Counted from the stretch's first letter, positions 15,240-23,115 are shown. The stretch is 28,552 nt of DNA from Schaalia odontolytica (GCA_958415245.1 CATYYP010000001.1:1-28552); one strand, 5' to 3'. Notes: generated by a model not told the origin, from the letters alone. Program-made: numbers and translations.

Positions 15240-17543
15240 CTACTTGTTCTCGCTTTGGTAACGATTGAAGCGGCGCCGGGCGAACACCCCAGCAACGCCG
15301 ATCGCTCCGACAAACATCGCCCCGGCCAGGCCACCGAAGTCCGCGCCCGTACGAGCCAGGGAGTCCTTAGGTGCCTTCGTGTTCTTACGGGGAGTCTGAG
15401 CTGCCGCCTGGTTGCCGGATTGAGTGTCTCCCCCAGCGTCAGCCGACGGACTCGGGTCGGGCGCCGCCGTTCCCGCGCAGGTCACGGGGATCGTCAGGCC
15501 GTCCCCAGCCTCGACGACCGTCGCGAAATCGGTGGCGACCGTGACGGGGACGTTCACGACCTCGCCGGCTGCCTTGCCCTCGCAGGCACCAACGACCGTC
15601 ACGTCCACGCTCGCCTGTCCCGCGCCATCCGTCGTGATCACCGAGGCAGCGTCGGAGGCGTGCGCGTCCACGAGAGAGTTGTCGACCTCGGCCACGGCCT
15701 GCGCTCCACCGGCGCTGACGCGCACCTTCGAGGTGATGGAGGGTCCCTCGGAGAAGGACAGACCACGCAGAGGGATCGTCACCGTCGAGCCGTCGGCAAC
15801 GGGATCCGTGGGCAATGTCAGACCGATCGAGGACTTGGCCTCGCGCGGCGTCAGGCCACCCGTGGCCTGGATCGAGCGGGCCGCTGTACCCGAGTGCGCG
15901 CCCAGGTAGGCGTTGAAGGAATCGCGGTCCAAGTTTCCGTTCGTCGTGGCCGCTCCGCCGCGGGTCAGGGCCTCGAAGGAGTCGCCACCAGCCAGCAGGA
16001 AGGTCACGGAGCCAACCGTGTACGTCGCGTCGGCCTTCAGCGGCTCACCGTTGATCGTCACCGAGGTGATGCGCTCTCCGTAGGGCTTCGCCGGATCGTA
16101 GGTGTAACGCACGTTCGAGGAGAGGCCCAGCTTGAGCATGGGCCGGGAGTTCTGCGAGTTCAGGTCCGTCTTCCACTGCTGCTCGAGCGCGTCCTTGACG
16201 TCCGACCCCTTGAGCGTCACGTACCCCAGCTCGTTGGAGAAGGGCTCGACCTCGTAGGTCTGCGCGTAGGTGATCGTGCCGTCCTCGTTCGGCACCAGGT
16301 CGGCGCGCAGGCCACCCGCGTTAATCATGCCGATGTCGACGCTCTTGCCGTCCGGGGTGAGGATGGTTTCGCGCAGCGAGTCGGCCACCAGGTCCCCCAG
16401 CGAGGATTCGATGCCTCGGTTCGAGCCCGGATCCGTCGCCCCCTCGGGCGTCGTGAAGACTCCGCGCCTGAAGGGCTCCGTGTACCCGGTGGCGACGACG
16501 CGCTTGCCGGCTTCCTTCGAGTCGGCCTCGGCCTTATCGACAATCGCCTGGGTGTCGGGGTCCGCGCCGCACTGGGCGACCTCGGCGGCCGGGATGAGGA
16601 TCGAGTCGGCGCTGGTCACCTGACGCGTGGCCGGGTCGATCGTCAGGCGGATGAGACCCAGGTTGTCCGTGTAGGAACCCGATGCGATGCCCGCCAGGCG
16701 CGGGTTCGCGGAGTTGAAGGCCTCGACCGAGTTGACGTGGTCGAACTCGTAGGGCACGTGCGTGTCCCCGCCCATGAGGCCGTCGACGTCCTTACCGACC
16801 TTCGTGTAGTTGTTCTTCACGTCGTCGTCCAGCATGGCAATGACGACGTCGGCCTGTCCGCTGGTCTTCAGCTGCGCAGCCAGGGAGTTGATACGCGCGA
16901 TCGGGTCCGTGAAGGTCAGGCCCGCGGTCGTTCCGGGGCTCAGCTTGTAGGGTACATCCTGCGCAATTGCGCCGATAAAGGCGACCTTCATGCCCGAGGG
17001 CGACGTCCACACCTTGTAGTCCCCCAGGTAAGGGGTGCCGTCCCCGTAGGTGCCCATGCCCTCGATGTTGGCCCCCAGGTAGGGGAAGGTCGCCTGCACG
17101 AACTCGCTCGGGTTGGAGCCGTCGACGCGCTGCTTGAAGACGGCCTGCCCCATGTCCAGCTCGTGGTTGCCGATCGTCGAGGCCAGCGGATCCATCGTGT
17201 TGAGTGCCGCGATGGTCGGATTGTCTTTGAGCGCGCCCGAAATGTAGGGGGATGCGCCAATATTGTCGCCCAGCAGGGTGAACGAGGAGTTGGGGTTCGT
17301 CGCGCGTGCCTTCTTCAGGTAGCAGTTCATCGCGGGCAACCCGGCCTCGCGTACGACGCCCTTCTTGGCGACCTGCTGGATGTGTCCATGTACATCCGTC
17401 AGGGTATAGAGGTCGAGGGTGATCGGCGCGGCCTCGTCCTGTGAGGCCTCGTCCTGCCCGGCCGCGAGCGCTGTGGCTGGGAGGGAGGCCAGGGAGAGTG
17501 CGGCCGCCGAGGCGAGCGCGAGGCGAGTCCATGGTCTGCGCAT
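15240..17543 (-). CDS. Cell-wall-anchored bifunctional metallophosphatase / 5'-nucleotidase
   Basis: A 767-residue secreted protein, UshA-like, expected to remove phosphate from nucleotides at the cell surface. A signal peptide (about 1-28, ending ATALAAG) is followed by the metallophosphatase domain with TDVHGH (49-54), LLGDN (90-94) and GNHELD (125-130). Two later metal-ligand motifs differ from the textbook: AMLDDD at 236-241 where T-H-x-G is usual, and GGDTH at 258-262 instead of GGHxH. The C-terminal nucleotidase domain has NAGGLRADL (408-416), EPFSNELG and LLAGGDSFEAL (516-526). The tail carries LARTG at 729-733, a membrane helix and ARRRFNR, a sorting signal. AAAGGA precedes the start. 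It lies 68 bases after the nuclease gene. Confidence 0.92.
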   Translation of the reverse strand: MRRPWTRLALASAAALSLASLPATALAAGQDEASQDEAAPITLDLYTLTDVHGHIQQVAKKGVVREAGLPAMNCYLKKARATNPNSSFTLLGDNIGASPYISGALKDNPTIAALNTMDPLASTIGNHELDMGQAVFKQRVDGSNPSEFVQATFPYLGANIEGMGTYGDGTPYLGDYKVWTSPSGMKVAFIGAIAQDVPYKLSPGTTAGLTFTDPIARINSLAAQLKTSGQADVVIAMLDDDVKNNYTKVGKDVDGLMGGDTHVPYEFDHVNSVEAFNSANPRLAGIASGSYTDNLGLIRLTIDPATRQVTSADSILIPAAEVAQCGADPDTQAIVDKAEADSKEAGKRVVATGYTEPFRRGVFTTPEGATDPGSNRGIESSLGDLVADSLRETILTPDGKSVDIGMINAGGLRADLVPNEDGTITYAQTYEVEPFSNELGYVTLKGSDVKDALEQQWKTDLNSQNSRPMLKLGLSSNVRYTYDPAKPYGERITSVTINGEPLKADATYTVGSVTFLLAGGDSFEALTRGGAATTNGNLDRDSFNAYLGAHSGTAARSIQATGGLTPREAKSSIGLTLPTDPVADGSTVTIPLRGLSFSEGPSITSKVRVSAGGAQAVAEVDNSLVDAHASDAASVITTDGAGQASVDVTVVGACEGKAAGEVVNVPVTVATDFATVVEAGDGLTIPVTCAGTAAPDPSPSADAGGDTQSGNQAAAQTPRKNTKAPKDSLARTGADFGGLAGAMFVGAIGVAGVFARRRFNRYQSENK
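15345..15359 (-). other. LARTG sorting motif of the 5'-nucleotidase
   Basis: Codons for Leu-Ala-Arg-Thr-Gly, followed by a helix of about 19 hydrophobic residues and an Arg-rich end. LAxTG rather than LPxTG is the pattern assigned to class E sortases of high-GC Gram-positive bacteria. Confidence 0.8.
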
Positions 17544-17611
17544 GGGTGTGTTCCTTTCATCGGGGCGGCGACAGTGCCGCGTCCTGAGTGGTGAGTGTGG
17601 AGTTCGTGGTG

Positions 17612-19885
17612 TCAGCCGCGGCGACGAAGCCGGCGCGAGAGGAGGATGAGTCCGCCGCCCGCTGCGGCGAGGAGGATACCGATGCCGATTGCCGGGCCGG
17701 CGTCCGCACCGGTGCGCGCCAGGCCGCCCACCGTCGCGGCGCGCGTGGGCGTCTTTCGGGACGAGGCCGTGGGCGCCCTCGAGGGAGCCGGCGCGGGGGA
17801 CGCGGACGGGTCTGCGGAGGGTTCAGCGCTCGGCGAGGGGGCCGCGCTGGGCTCTGTTGTCGGCGCCGCGGACGGCTCGGCGCTCGGCGTCGGGGCCGGG
17901 GCGTCCCCACCGAGCAGCGTGAGCCCAATCAGCTCGGGGTTGTGGTCCGAGGAGCGGTAGGGGTTGTCGGCCTCGACGGACAGGTGGGCGTTCATGCCGG
18001 CCCTCGAGTATTCGAAGGCGATGGACTCCTGGGCGTTGACGGCCCAGCTGGTCACCCCCGCGAGGAGCGGCTTCGCGGCCGCGTTGGCGAAGACGTGGTC
18101 GAGGGATCCGGAGCGTCCCGCGTAGACGTAGGAGGCCTCGCCCGCGCCGGAGACGCGCTCCCAGCCCGCGGCCTCGAGGGCCTTGATCGGGTCCTCCTGC
18201 GAGTAGGAGTTGAAGTCACCCACGAGCAGGGTCGGCTTGTCCGCAAAGCGGGCGGCGAAGGAGGCCAGGGCGCCCGCCTGGGCGACACGGATCGCATTCG
18301 CGTTGCCCTGCCCGTCCCCGCTGTCAACGTTGCCGGCAGGTGCACCCTCGGGCACGGATCCCTTCGACTTGAAGTGATTGGCAACGACGACGAAGGAGGC
18401 GGGCGCGGACCTCTCCCCCGTGACCCGCGCGAACTCTTGGGCGAGGGGCTGGCGCGCCAGGCCCGTGAACGCCGGGTCGTCGTGGATCAGCGAGGGGCCG
18501 ACGGGGGCGACGGTCGCGGGCTTGTAGATGAAGGCGACACGGATGACGTCCTCGGCCTCGGGAACTGCCTGGGGCGAGGGCACGTACGCCCACGTTCCCT
18601 TGCCCGCTTCCTTGTTGAGGGCCTCGACAAGGCGCGCGAGAGACGCATCGCGATCCGTTCCCACCCCCACGGCGACGGGGTTTTCGATCTCTTCGAGGGC
18701 GACCACGTCGGCCCCCAGGGCATTGATCGCGGTGACGATCTTGGCCTCCTGGTTGGCGAAGGCCTCGCGCGAGAACGCACCGCGCACCTTGCACTTCTTC
18801 GCCGTCACGAAGGCGCCCGTGCGGTCGGGGTAGCCTGTGCATCCGGCCTCGTCGACGCCCAGGTCGGAGAAGTAGTTGAGGACGTTGAACGTCGCCACCC
18901 GGGTGTCGCCACCGACCGTGGGCGCGCTCGGACGCTCCCCGGTGATGGTCACGGGAGAGCGGTCGGGGTGCCCGGCGACCATGGAGGTCGGCTGGAAGAC
19001 GAAAGAACCGTGCCGGGACTCGAGGACCACGGGCTTGGTGAAGGACACGTGGTAGCCGACGCGCGCGGGCGAGCCGTTCGCCAGGTAGGCGTACGCGGCC
19101 TCGGTGGCGGCCCCCTTCAGCAGGTTCGTGTTGGTACCGTCATCAAGGGCGATCGCGCGGGCCGCGTTGGCGGCCTCGTAGTCGCGGGCCGCCTGACCGG
19201 GTGCCACCACGTCCGTCGCCGAGCGCAGCGGGGCCTCACCCGGGGTGAGGGTCAGGGTGCCGTATTGGTTCGTCTGGTAGTTGTCGGTGATGGTCCACGT
19301 GCCCTGGGGTGCGAGGAGCATGGACTCGAGGGCCTCGGCCTCGTCCGGCGTGGGGACGCGGTTCGCCGGGATGGGCGTCGGCGCCTGGCATCCCTCGACT
19401 GTGGTCACGGAGGTCGCGGCCAGCTGGGTGAGGCTCTCGGGGTTGCCCTTCGCGCTCGTCGCTGGGAACTCACCAACCGTGCCGGTGACGCGCACGCAGG
19501 TGCCCGGGGCCGGGACCTCGCCCTTGTTACCTGCGTAGACGAAGAGGCCGTCGGAGCGTGTGCGCCCCGGCTCCCACGCGCCGCCCGAGCCGGGGGTCTG
19601 GATCGTGTAGCCGTCCAGGGTCGCGCCCAGCCCGGATTCGGCGGCCGGGTAGGCGGCCGTCACGACGCCGACCGTCGTCACGGTGGCCCCCACCATCGCG
19701 GAATCGTCTCCCTCGCCCACGGCCTGGATGTCGGGGATCGGCGTATCGACGAGGCCGGGGCTGGCCTCACCCGATTGCGTGGAACCGGACTGGGATGCCT
19801 CGTTCGCCCATGCGGCAGGTACAAGCCCCATCGCGGACAGCGCGAGCGCGCCGAATACAGCTAGTGATCGTGTCCCGCACTTCAT
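17612..19885 (-). CDS. Cell-wall-anchored ExeM/NucH-family extracellular nuclease
   Basis: A 757-residue secreted endonuclease/exonuclease/phosphatase-fold enzyme, expected to degrade extracellular DNA (perhaps RNA) on the cell surface. A signal peptide (1-28, ending AAWA) leads into an N-terminal OB-fold-like region (about 50-165, IPDIQAVGEGDDSAMVGATVTT-type start usual for ExeM). The catalytic domain holds RVATFNVLNYF (329-339), ALEEIEN (396-402), VVANHFKSKG (500-509), VGDFNS (555-560), GSLDHVFAN (593-601) and SSDHNPELIGL (645-655). Then come a Pro/Ser/Ala spacer (664-706), LARTG at 722-726, a helix and RRLRRRG. AGAGGA lies seven bases before the start. It is the first gene of a two-gene unit with the nucleotidase. 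Confidence 0.93.
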   Translation of the reverse strand: MKCGTRSLAVFGALALSAMGLVPAAWANEASQSGSTQSGEASPGLVDTPIPDIQAVGEGDDSAMVGATVTTVGVVTAAYPAAESGLGATLDGYTIQTPGSGGAWEPGRTRSDGLFVYAGNKGEVPAPGTCVRVTGTVGEFPATSAKGNPESLTQLAATSVTTVEGCQAPTPIPANRVPTPDEAEALESMLLAPQGTWTITDNYQTNQYGTLTLTPGEAPLRSATDVVAPGQAARDYEAANAARAIALDDGTNTNLLKGAATEAAYAYLANGSPARVGYHVSFTKPVVLESRHGSFVFQPTSMVAGHPDRSPVTITGERPSAPTVGGDTRVATFNVLNYFSDLGVDEAGCTGYPDRTGAFVTAKKCKVRGAFSREAFANQEAKIVTAINALGADVVALEEIENPVAVGVGTDRDASLARLVEALNKEAGKGTWAYVPSPQAVPEAEDVIRVAFIYKPATVAPVGPSLIHDDPAFTGLARQPLAQEFARVTGERSAPASFVVVANHFKSKGSVPEGAPAGNVDSGDGQGNANAIRVAQAGALASFAARFADKPTLLVGDFNSYSQEDPIKALEAAGWERVSGAGEASYVYAGRSGSLDHVFANAAAKPLLAGVTSWAVNAQESIAFEYSRAGMNAHLSVEADNPYRSSDHNPELIGLTLLGGDAPAPTPSAEPSAAPTTEPSAAPSPSAEPSADPSASPAPAPSRAPTASSRKTPTRAATVGGLARTGADAGPAIGIGILLAAAGGGLILLSRRLRRRG
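17708..17722 (-). other. LARTG sorting motif of the nuclease
   Basis: Codons for Leu-Ala-Arg-Thr-Gly, followed by a Gly/Ala/Leu-rich helix and a terminal Arg cluster. This is the same motif as in the adjacent nucleotidase, so one sortase probably attaches both enzymes. Confidence 0.8.
17768..17896 (-). repeat. Pro/Ser/Ala-rich wall-spanning repeat region in the nuclease
   Basis: Residues 664-706 are built from degenerate units such as PSAEPSA and PSADPSA. Low-complexity stretches like this carry the catalytic domain through the peptidoglycan before the sorting signal. Confidence 0.75.
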
Positions 19886-19969
19886 CGGGATGTCCTCTCA
19901 ACCTCACCTCACCGTGAGGGGCCGACGAGCCCCGTGCCGCAGGCGTCTTTACCAACGGCAACACGAGTT

Positions 19970-19980
19970 ATGACAAGTGT
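19970..19980 (-). promoter_or_regulatory. Candidate regulator site upstream of the nuclease gene
   Basis: ATGACAAGTGT on the plus strand, 85-95 bases before the nuclease ATG, matches ATGACAAATGT of the nupN site with one change and lies at the same distance from its gene. On the minus strand it overlaps a possible -10, TACACT (19978-19983). Confidence 0.4.
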
Positions 19981-20010
19981 AGCCTCACGCACAAACGTGC
20001 GGAAGCGATT

Positions 20011-20022
20011 GAGAATATTCTC
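20011..20022. promoter_or_regulatory. Perfect 12-bp palindrome upstream of the nuclease gene
   Basis: GAGAATATTCTC is a perfect palindrome in an AT-rich patch between guaB3 and the nuclease gene, 126-137 bases before the latter's start. It may be an operator; the protein is unknown. Confidence 0.3.
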
Positions 20023-20162
20023 GAAAATACAAGGCGCAAGCGGGCGGGCGTGCACCCGCGAGCGCGCGGGCACCCCGGCCTCGTCAAACTCAGCCCGGCG
20101 TCGTGACTCACCGTTGCTTCATCGCGCTCAGCCCAGGCCTCGTCACGCTCAGTGAGCGCAAG

Positions 20163-21287
20163 TCAGGACGCCGAGTACGGGGAGACGACCACCTGGGCGC
20201 GTTGCAGGTCCTTGACCTCCGAGTATCCCGTCGAGGCCATGGTCCGCTTGAGAGCACCCACGAAGTTCAGGGAGCCATCCGCGCGCGTCGAGGGGCCGTA
20301 GAGGATCTGCTCAAGCGTGCCCGTCGTGCCGACGTGAACGCGCTGGCCGCGCGGCATGTCCGGGTGGGTCGCCTCCGACCCCCAGTGCCAGCCACGTCCC
20401 GGAGCCTCCTCCGCGCGGGCGATGGCGGCGCCGAGCATGACCGCGTCCGCGCCGCACGCGATCGCGCGCGACAGGTCGCCGCTGCGGCCGATGCCGCCGT
20501 CGGCGATGACGTGCACGTAGCGGCCGCCGGACTCGTCCATGTAGTCGCGCCTAGCCGCGGCCACGTCCGCAATCGCCGTCGCCATCGGCGCGTGCACGCC
20601 CAGGGACTGGCGCGTCGAGTGGGCTGCTCCCCCACCGAAGCCGACGAGGACGCCCGCCGCGCCCGTGCGCATCAGGTGCAGGGCCGCCGTGTCCGTGCAG
20701 ACGCCGCCCACGATGACAGGGACGTCCAGCTCGTAGATGAAGCGCTTCAGGTTGAGGGGCTCGCGGCGCGAGGACACGTGCTCGGCGGACACCGTCGAGC
20801 CGCGAATGATGAACAGATCGACGCCCGCGTCCACGACCGCGCGCCAGTACTTCTGCACGCGCTGAGGCGAGAGCTTTCCGGCAACAACCACGCCGGCCTC
20901 GCGCAGCTGCTTGAGGCGCGCCGTGATCAGCGAGGGCTTGATCGGCTCGGAGTAGACGCGCTGGAGGGTGGCGATCGACTCCTCCTCACCCAGGTGAGCG
21001 ATGTGGTCGAGGATCGGGGTGGGGTCCTCGTAGCGGGTCCACAGGCCGTCCAGGTCAAGCACGCCGATGCCGCCGAGGCGACCGAAAGCGATCGCGGTCT
21101 CCGGACTCATCACCGAGTCCATCGGGGCCGCCATCAGGGGGATATCGACGTGGTAGGCGTCGATCTGCCAGCCGACGTTGACATCCTCGGGGTCACGGGT
21201 GCGCCGCGAGGGCACGAGGGCGATATCGTCCAGCGTGTAGGCGCGGCGTCCGCGCTTGCCACGACCGATTTCCACTTCGTCGCTCAT
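20163..21287 (-). CDS. guaB3: GuaB3-family IMP dehydrogenase-related protein
   Basis: A 374-residue TIM-barrel protein of the IMPDH/GMP-reductase superfamily without CBS domains. It resembles mycobacterial GuaB3: the N-terminal IGRGKRGRRAY, IPLMAAPMDSVMSPETAI (49-66), VHAPMATAIADVAAARRDYMDE, YVHVIADGGIGRSGD and ACGADAVMLGAAIARA are recognisable. The loop that holds the catalytic Cys in IMPDH (GPGSICTTR) reads GGGAAHSTR at 218-226, so that cysteine is absent. Cyanobacterial GuaB3 has been reported as an IMP dehydrogenase; the actinobacterial role was described as unresolved. The start at 21287 has a TAGAAT box six bases upstream and no ribosome site, so it is probably leaderless. Cytoplasmic. 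Confidence 0.88.
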   Translation of the reverse strand: MSDEVEIGRGKRGRRAYTLDDIALVPSRRTRDPEDVNVGWQIDAYHVDIPLMAAPMDSVMSPETAIAFGRLGGIGVLDLDGLWTRYEDPTPILDHIAHLGEEESIATLQRVYSEPIKPSLITARLKQLREAGVVVAGKLSPQRVQKYWRAVVDAGVDLFIIRGSTVSAEHVSSRREPLNLKRFIYELDVPVIVGGVCTDTAALHLMRTGAAGVLVGFGGGAAHSTRQSLGVHAPMATAIADVAAARRDYMDESGGRYVHVIADGGIGRSGDLSRAIACGADAVMLGAAIARAEEAPGRGWHWGSEATHPDMPRGQRVHVGTTGTLEQILYGPSTRADGSLNFVGALKRTMASTGYSEVKDLQRAQVVVSPYSAS

Positions 21288-21299
21288 GACCCGATTCTA
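21288..21299 (-). promoter_or_regulatory. Leaderless promoter of guaB3
   Basis: On the minus strand TAGAAT (21294-21299) is followed by six bases and then the ATG, which puts the expected transcription start on or next to the start codon. There is no Shine-Dalgarno sequence and the -35 is weak. Confidence 0.6.
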
Positions 21300-21367
21300 C
21301 TGCCTACGGGACGCAGATGTGCCCACCCTCTGCCACACTGGAGTCACCGGCAAGGCTAGGAGCAATC

Positions 21368-22120
21368 ATGAGCTGGATCGACGACCCGTGGATGGGTTTT
21401 GACACCGAGACGACGGGCGTGCGCGCGCTCAAGGACCGCCTCGTCACCGCCGCGCTGGTGCTGCGCATCGACGGCGCTTCCTACCGCAGCGGTGTCAGTG
21501 CCCCCGACCAGGTGGCCACGTGGCTGACCGACCCGGGCGTCGAGATCCCCGAGCAGGCCACGGCCGTCCACGGCATCACGACCGAGCAGGCGCGACGCGA
21601 CGGCCGCCCCATCGAGGAGGTTCTGCACGAGCTGGCTGGCTCCATCGTCGAGCACTGGCTGCGCGGCTACCCGGTGGTCGCCTTCAACGCGACCTACGAC
21701 ATCACGCTGGTCAACCAGGAGCTGCGCCGCCACCGCCTGGGTTCCTTCGAAGAGCGTCTGGAGGGCGCGCCCATGCTCGTCGTCGACCCGCTCGTCCTGG
21801 ATCGTAAGCTCGACCGCTTCCGCAAGGGCAAGAAGACGCTGACGGAGATGGCGCCCGTCTACGGGGCGATTGCTTCCCCCGACGCTCACACGGCCGAGGT
21901 GGACGTGGCCATGACGCTCGACGTGCTCGCCGGCATGGTGGACAAGTACCCGCAGCTGGCGTCCATGAGCGCCCTGGAGCTCATGGACTACCAGCTCCAG
22001 GCTCACCAGGATTGGGCCGAGGACTTCGAGAAGTACCTGCGCAAGCAGGGCAAGGACGCGAACATCGACCGCGAGTGGCCACAGATCACGCCGCGAGGCC
22101 GCGGCGACGATCAGGAGTAA
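21368..22120 (+). CDS. DnaQ-like 3'-5' exonuclease (DEDDh type)
   Basis: A 250-residue exonuclease-domain protein. The catalytic acids are in place: Exo I FDTETTG (Asp12, Glu14), Exo II NATYDITL (Asp111) and Exo III HTAEVD (His174, Asp179), which makes it a DEDDh nuclease. No polymerase or BRCT domain is attached; the C-terminal 70 residues (QAHQDWAEDFEKYLRKQGKD..) look like an accessory tail common in actinobacterial members. It may act in proofreading or RNA/DNA trimming, but the substrate cannot be told. The start at 21368, with AGGAG six bases upstream, is preferred over 21317. It is divergent from guaB3 and is followed by a T-run terminator. Confidence 0.88.
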   Translation: MSWIDDPWMGFDTETTGVRALKDRLVTAALVLRIDGASYRSGVSAPDQVATWLTDPGVEIPEQATAVHGITTEQARRDGRPIEEVLHELAGSIVEHWLRGYPVVAFNATYDITLVNQELRRHRLGSFEERLEGAPMLVVDPLVLDRKLDRFRKGKKTLTEMAPVYGAIASPDAHTAEVDVAMTLDVLAGMVDKYPQLASMSALELMDYQLQAHQDWAEDFEKYLRKQGKDANIDREWPQITPRGRGDDQE

Positions 22121-22126
22121 GAACGC

Positions 22127-22166
22127 AACGAGCGGGGGTCGGCGGGTGTCCGCCCCCGTTTTCGTT
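22127..22166 (+). terminator. Rho-independent terminator after the exonuclease gene
   Basis: Stem CGGGGG(T)CGG with CCGCCCCCG (22133-22157, one bulged T), flanked by AACGA/TCGTT and followed by GTTTTCGTT. It begins seven bases after the stop. Confidence 0.75.
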
Positions 22167-22330
22167 GTGTCGTGGGAGTCGTCTGCGTGGAGTTGACCGA
22201 CAGGGCCGCGGGGCCTGGCCGGGCTTCGAGGCGACGCGCCGAGCGAAGCTCGTGGCGCGGACGGCGAGCGGGCGGGCGGGCCCGACGGCGCCCGGAACAC
22301 CGGTGGCGCAGCAGCAATGCGCGTATGGAA

Positions 22331-22364
22331 GAGGCCCGGAGGTGGAACACCACCCCCGGGCCTC
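22331..22364 (-). terminator. Terminator after the transaldolase-like gene
   Basis: A 15-bp stem with one mismatch (22331-22345 with 22350-22364) and an AACA tetraloop (22346-22349), ten bases beyond the stop on the minus strand. It could also act in the plus direction as backup for the exonuclease gene. Confidence 0.75.
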
Positions 22365-22374
22365 TACACAAGGC

Positions 22375-23064
22375 TCACTTTTCCTTGATGAGATCCAGCC
22401 ACGTGCGGCGCTCGCCCACGAGGAAGCCAAAGTCGCGGTTCTGGTCCGCGATGGCGGCGTCGGTCGCGGGGTTCTTGATGAGGGCGGCCAGCACGTCGGG
22501 GGCGGCGGTAATGGCACCCACACCCTGGCGGACCAGTTCGAGGACCTGCTCGGAGTTCTTGAAGGATGCGGCCAGGACGTCAGCCTTCAGGTCGTAGGAG
22601 CGCAGGGTGCGGTGGATTTCGGAGGCGACGCGCACGCCGTCAATGCCGTAGTTGTCCATGCGGTTCACGTAGGGGGCGACGTAGCGGGCACCGGCCTTGG
22701 CGGCCATGAAGCCCTGCATCGAGGAGTGGATGCCGGTCGCGGTCACCTGCATGCCTTCACGCACGATGCGCGGGATGGCGGCGAAGCCTTCGCGCGTGAC
22801 GGGAAGCTTAATGAAGAGGTTACCGCCAATCTCGCCGCGCAGGGCGCGGGCCTCGGCGACCATGTCGTCGGCGCGCTGGGAGACGATCTGGACGTGCAGC
22901 TGAGCGCCGTCGGGCAGGAGCGACTTGATGGAGTGCAGGACCTCGAGGGGTTCCTTACCCTCGCGGTAGAGGATCGTCGGGTTGGTGGTCACGCCGTCGA
23001 TGGGCAGGTATTCCAGGGTCTTGGCGATGGAATCGACGTTCGCGTGATCGATGAGGATGAGCAT
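22375..23064 (-). CDS. Transaldolase-family protein, fructose-6-phosphate aldolase-like
   Basis: A 229-residue small TIM-barrel class I aldolase of the TalC/FSA type. DGVTTNPTIL (23-32) is the family signature, Lys86 in NLFIKLPVT is the Schiff-base lysine (Lys85 in E. coli FSA), and QVTATGIHSSMQGFMAAKAGARYVAPYVNRMDNYGIDG matches the central barrel. Members either transfer dihydroxyacetone units (transaldolase) or cleave fructose-6-phosphate; short length and motif details favour the FSA side but do not settle it. AAAGGAG lies eight bases before the start. A possible -10 (TATCCT, 23107-23112) lies upstream, so it is likely transcribed separately from guaB. Confidence 0.85.
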   Translation of the reverse strand: MLILIDHANVDSIAKTLEYLPIDGVTTNPTILYREGKEPLEVLHSIKSLLPDGAQLHVQIVSQRADDMVAEARALRGEIGGNLFIKLPVTREGFAAIPRIVREGMQVTATGIHSSMQGFMAAKAGARYVAPYVNRMDNYGIDGVRVASEIHRTLRSYDLKADVLAASFKNSEQVLELVRQGVGAITAAPDVLAALIKNPATDAAIADQNRDFGFLVGERRTWLDLIKEK

Positions 23065-23115
23065 CTGAGCAGCTCCTTTGCGGTGTTGTGAGTTTTCGCA
23101 CCCCTAGGATAGCGC

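Noticed and set aside
15255..17444. Very long plus-strand frame opposite the 5'-nucleotidase
   Set aside because: Val/Arg/Gly-rich product with no recognisable fold; the minus strand encodes a clear signal peptide, catalytic motifs and a sorting signal.
17565..17580. Small GCGGC/GCCGC hairpin between nuclease and nucleotidase genes
   Set aside because: Five-bp stems are expected by chance in DNA this GC-rich.
17588..19864. Very long plus-strand frame opposite the nuclease
   Set aside because: Same pattern of composition-driven shadow; the minus-strand protein has all nuclease motifs.
20077..20156. Imperfect direct repeats GGCCTCGTCAAACTCAG / GGCCTCGTCACGCTCAG
   Set aside because: Only two good copies 60 bases apart, no regular spacing and no repeat-spacer pattern; not a CRISPR and too weak to call a regulatory repeat.
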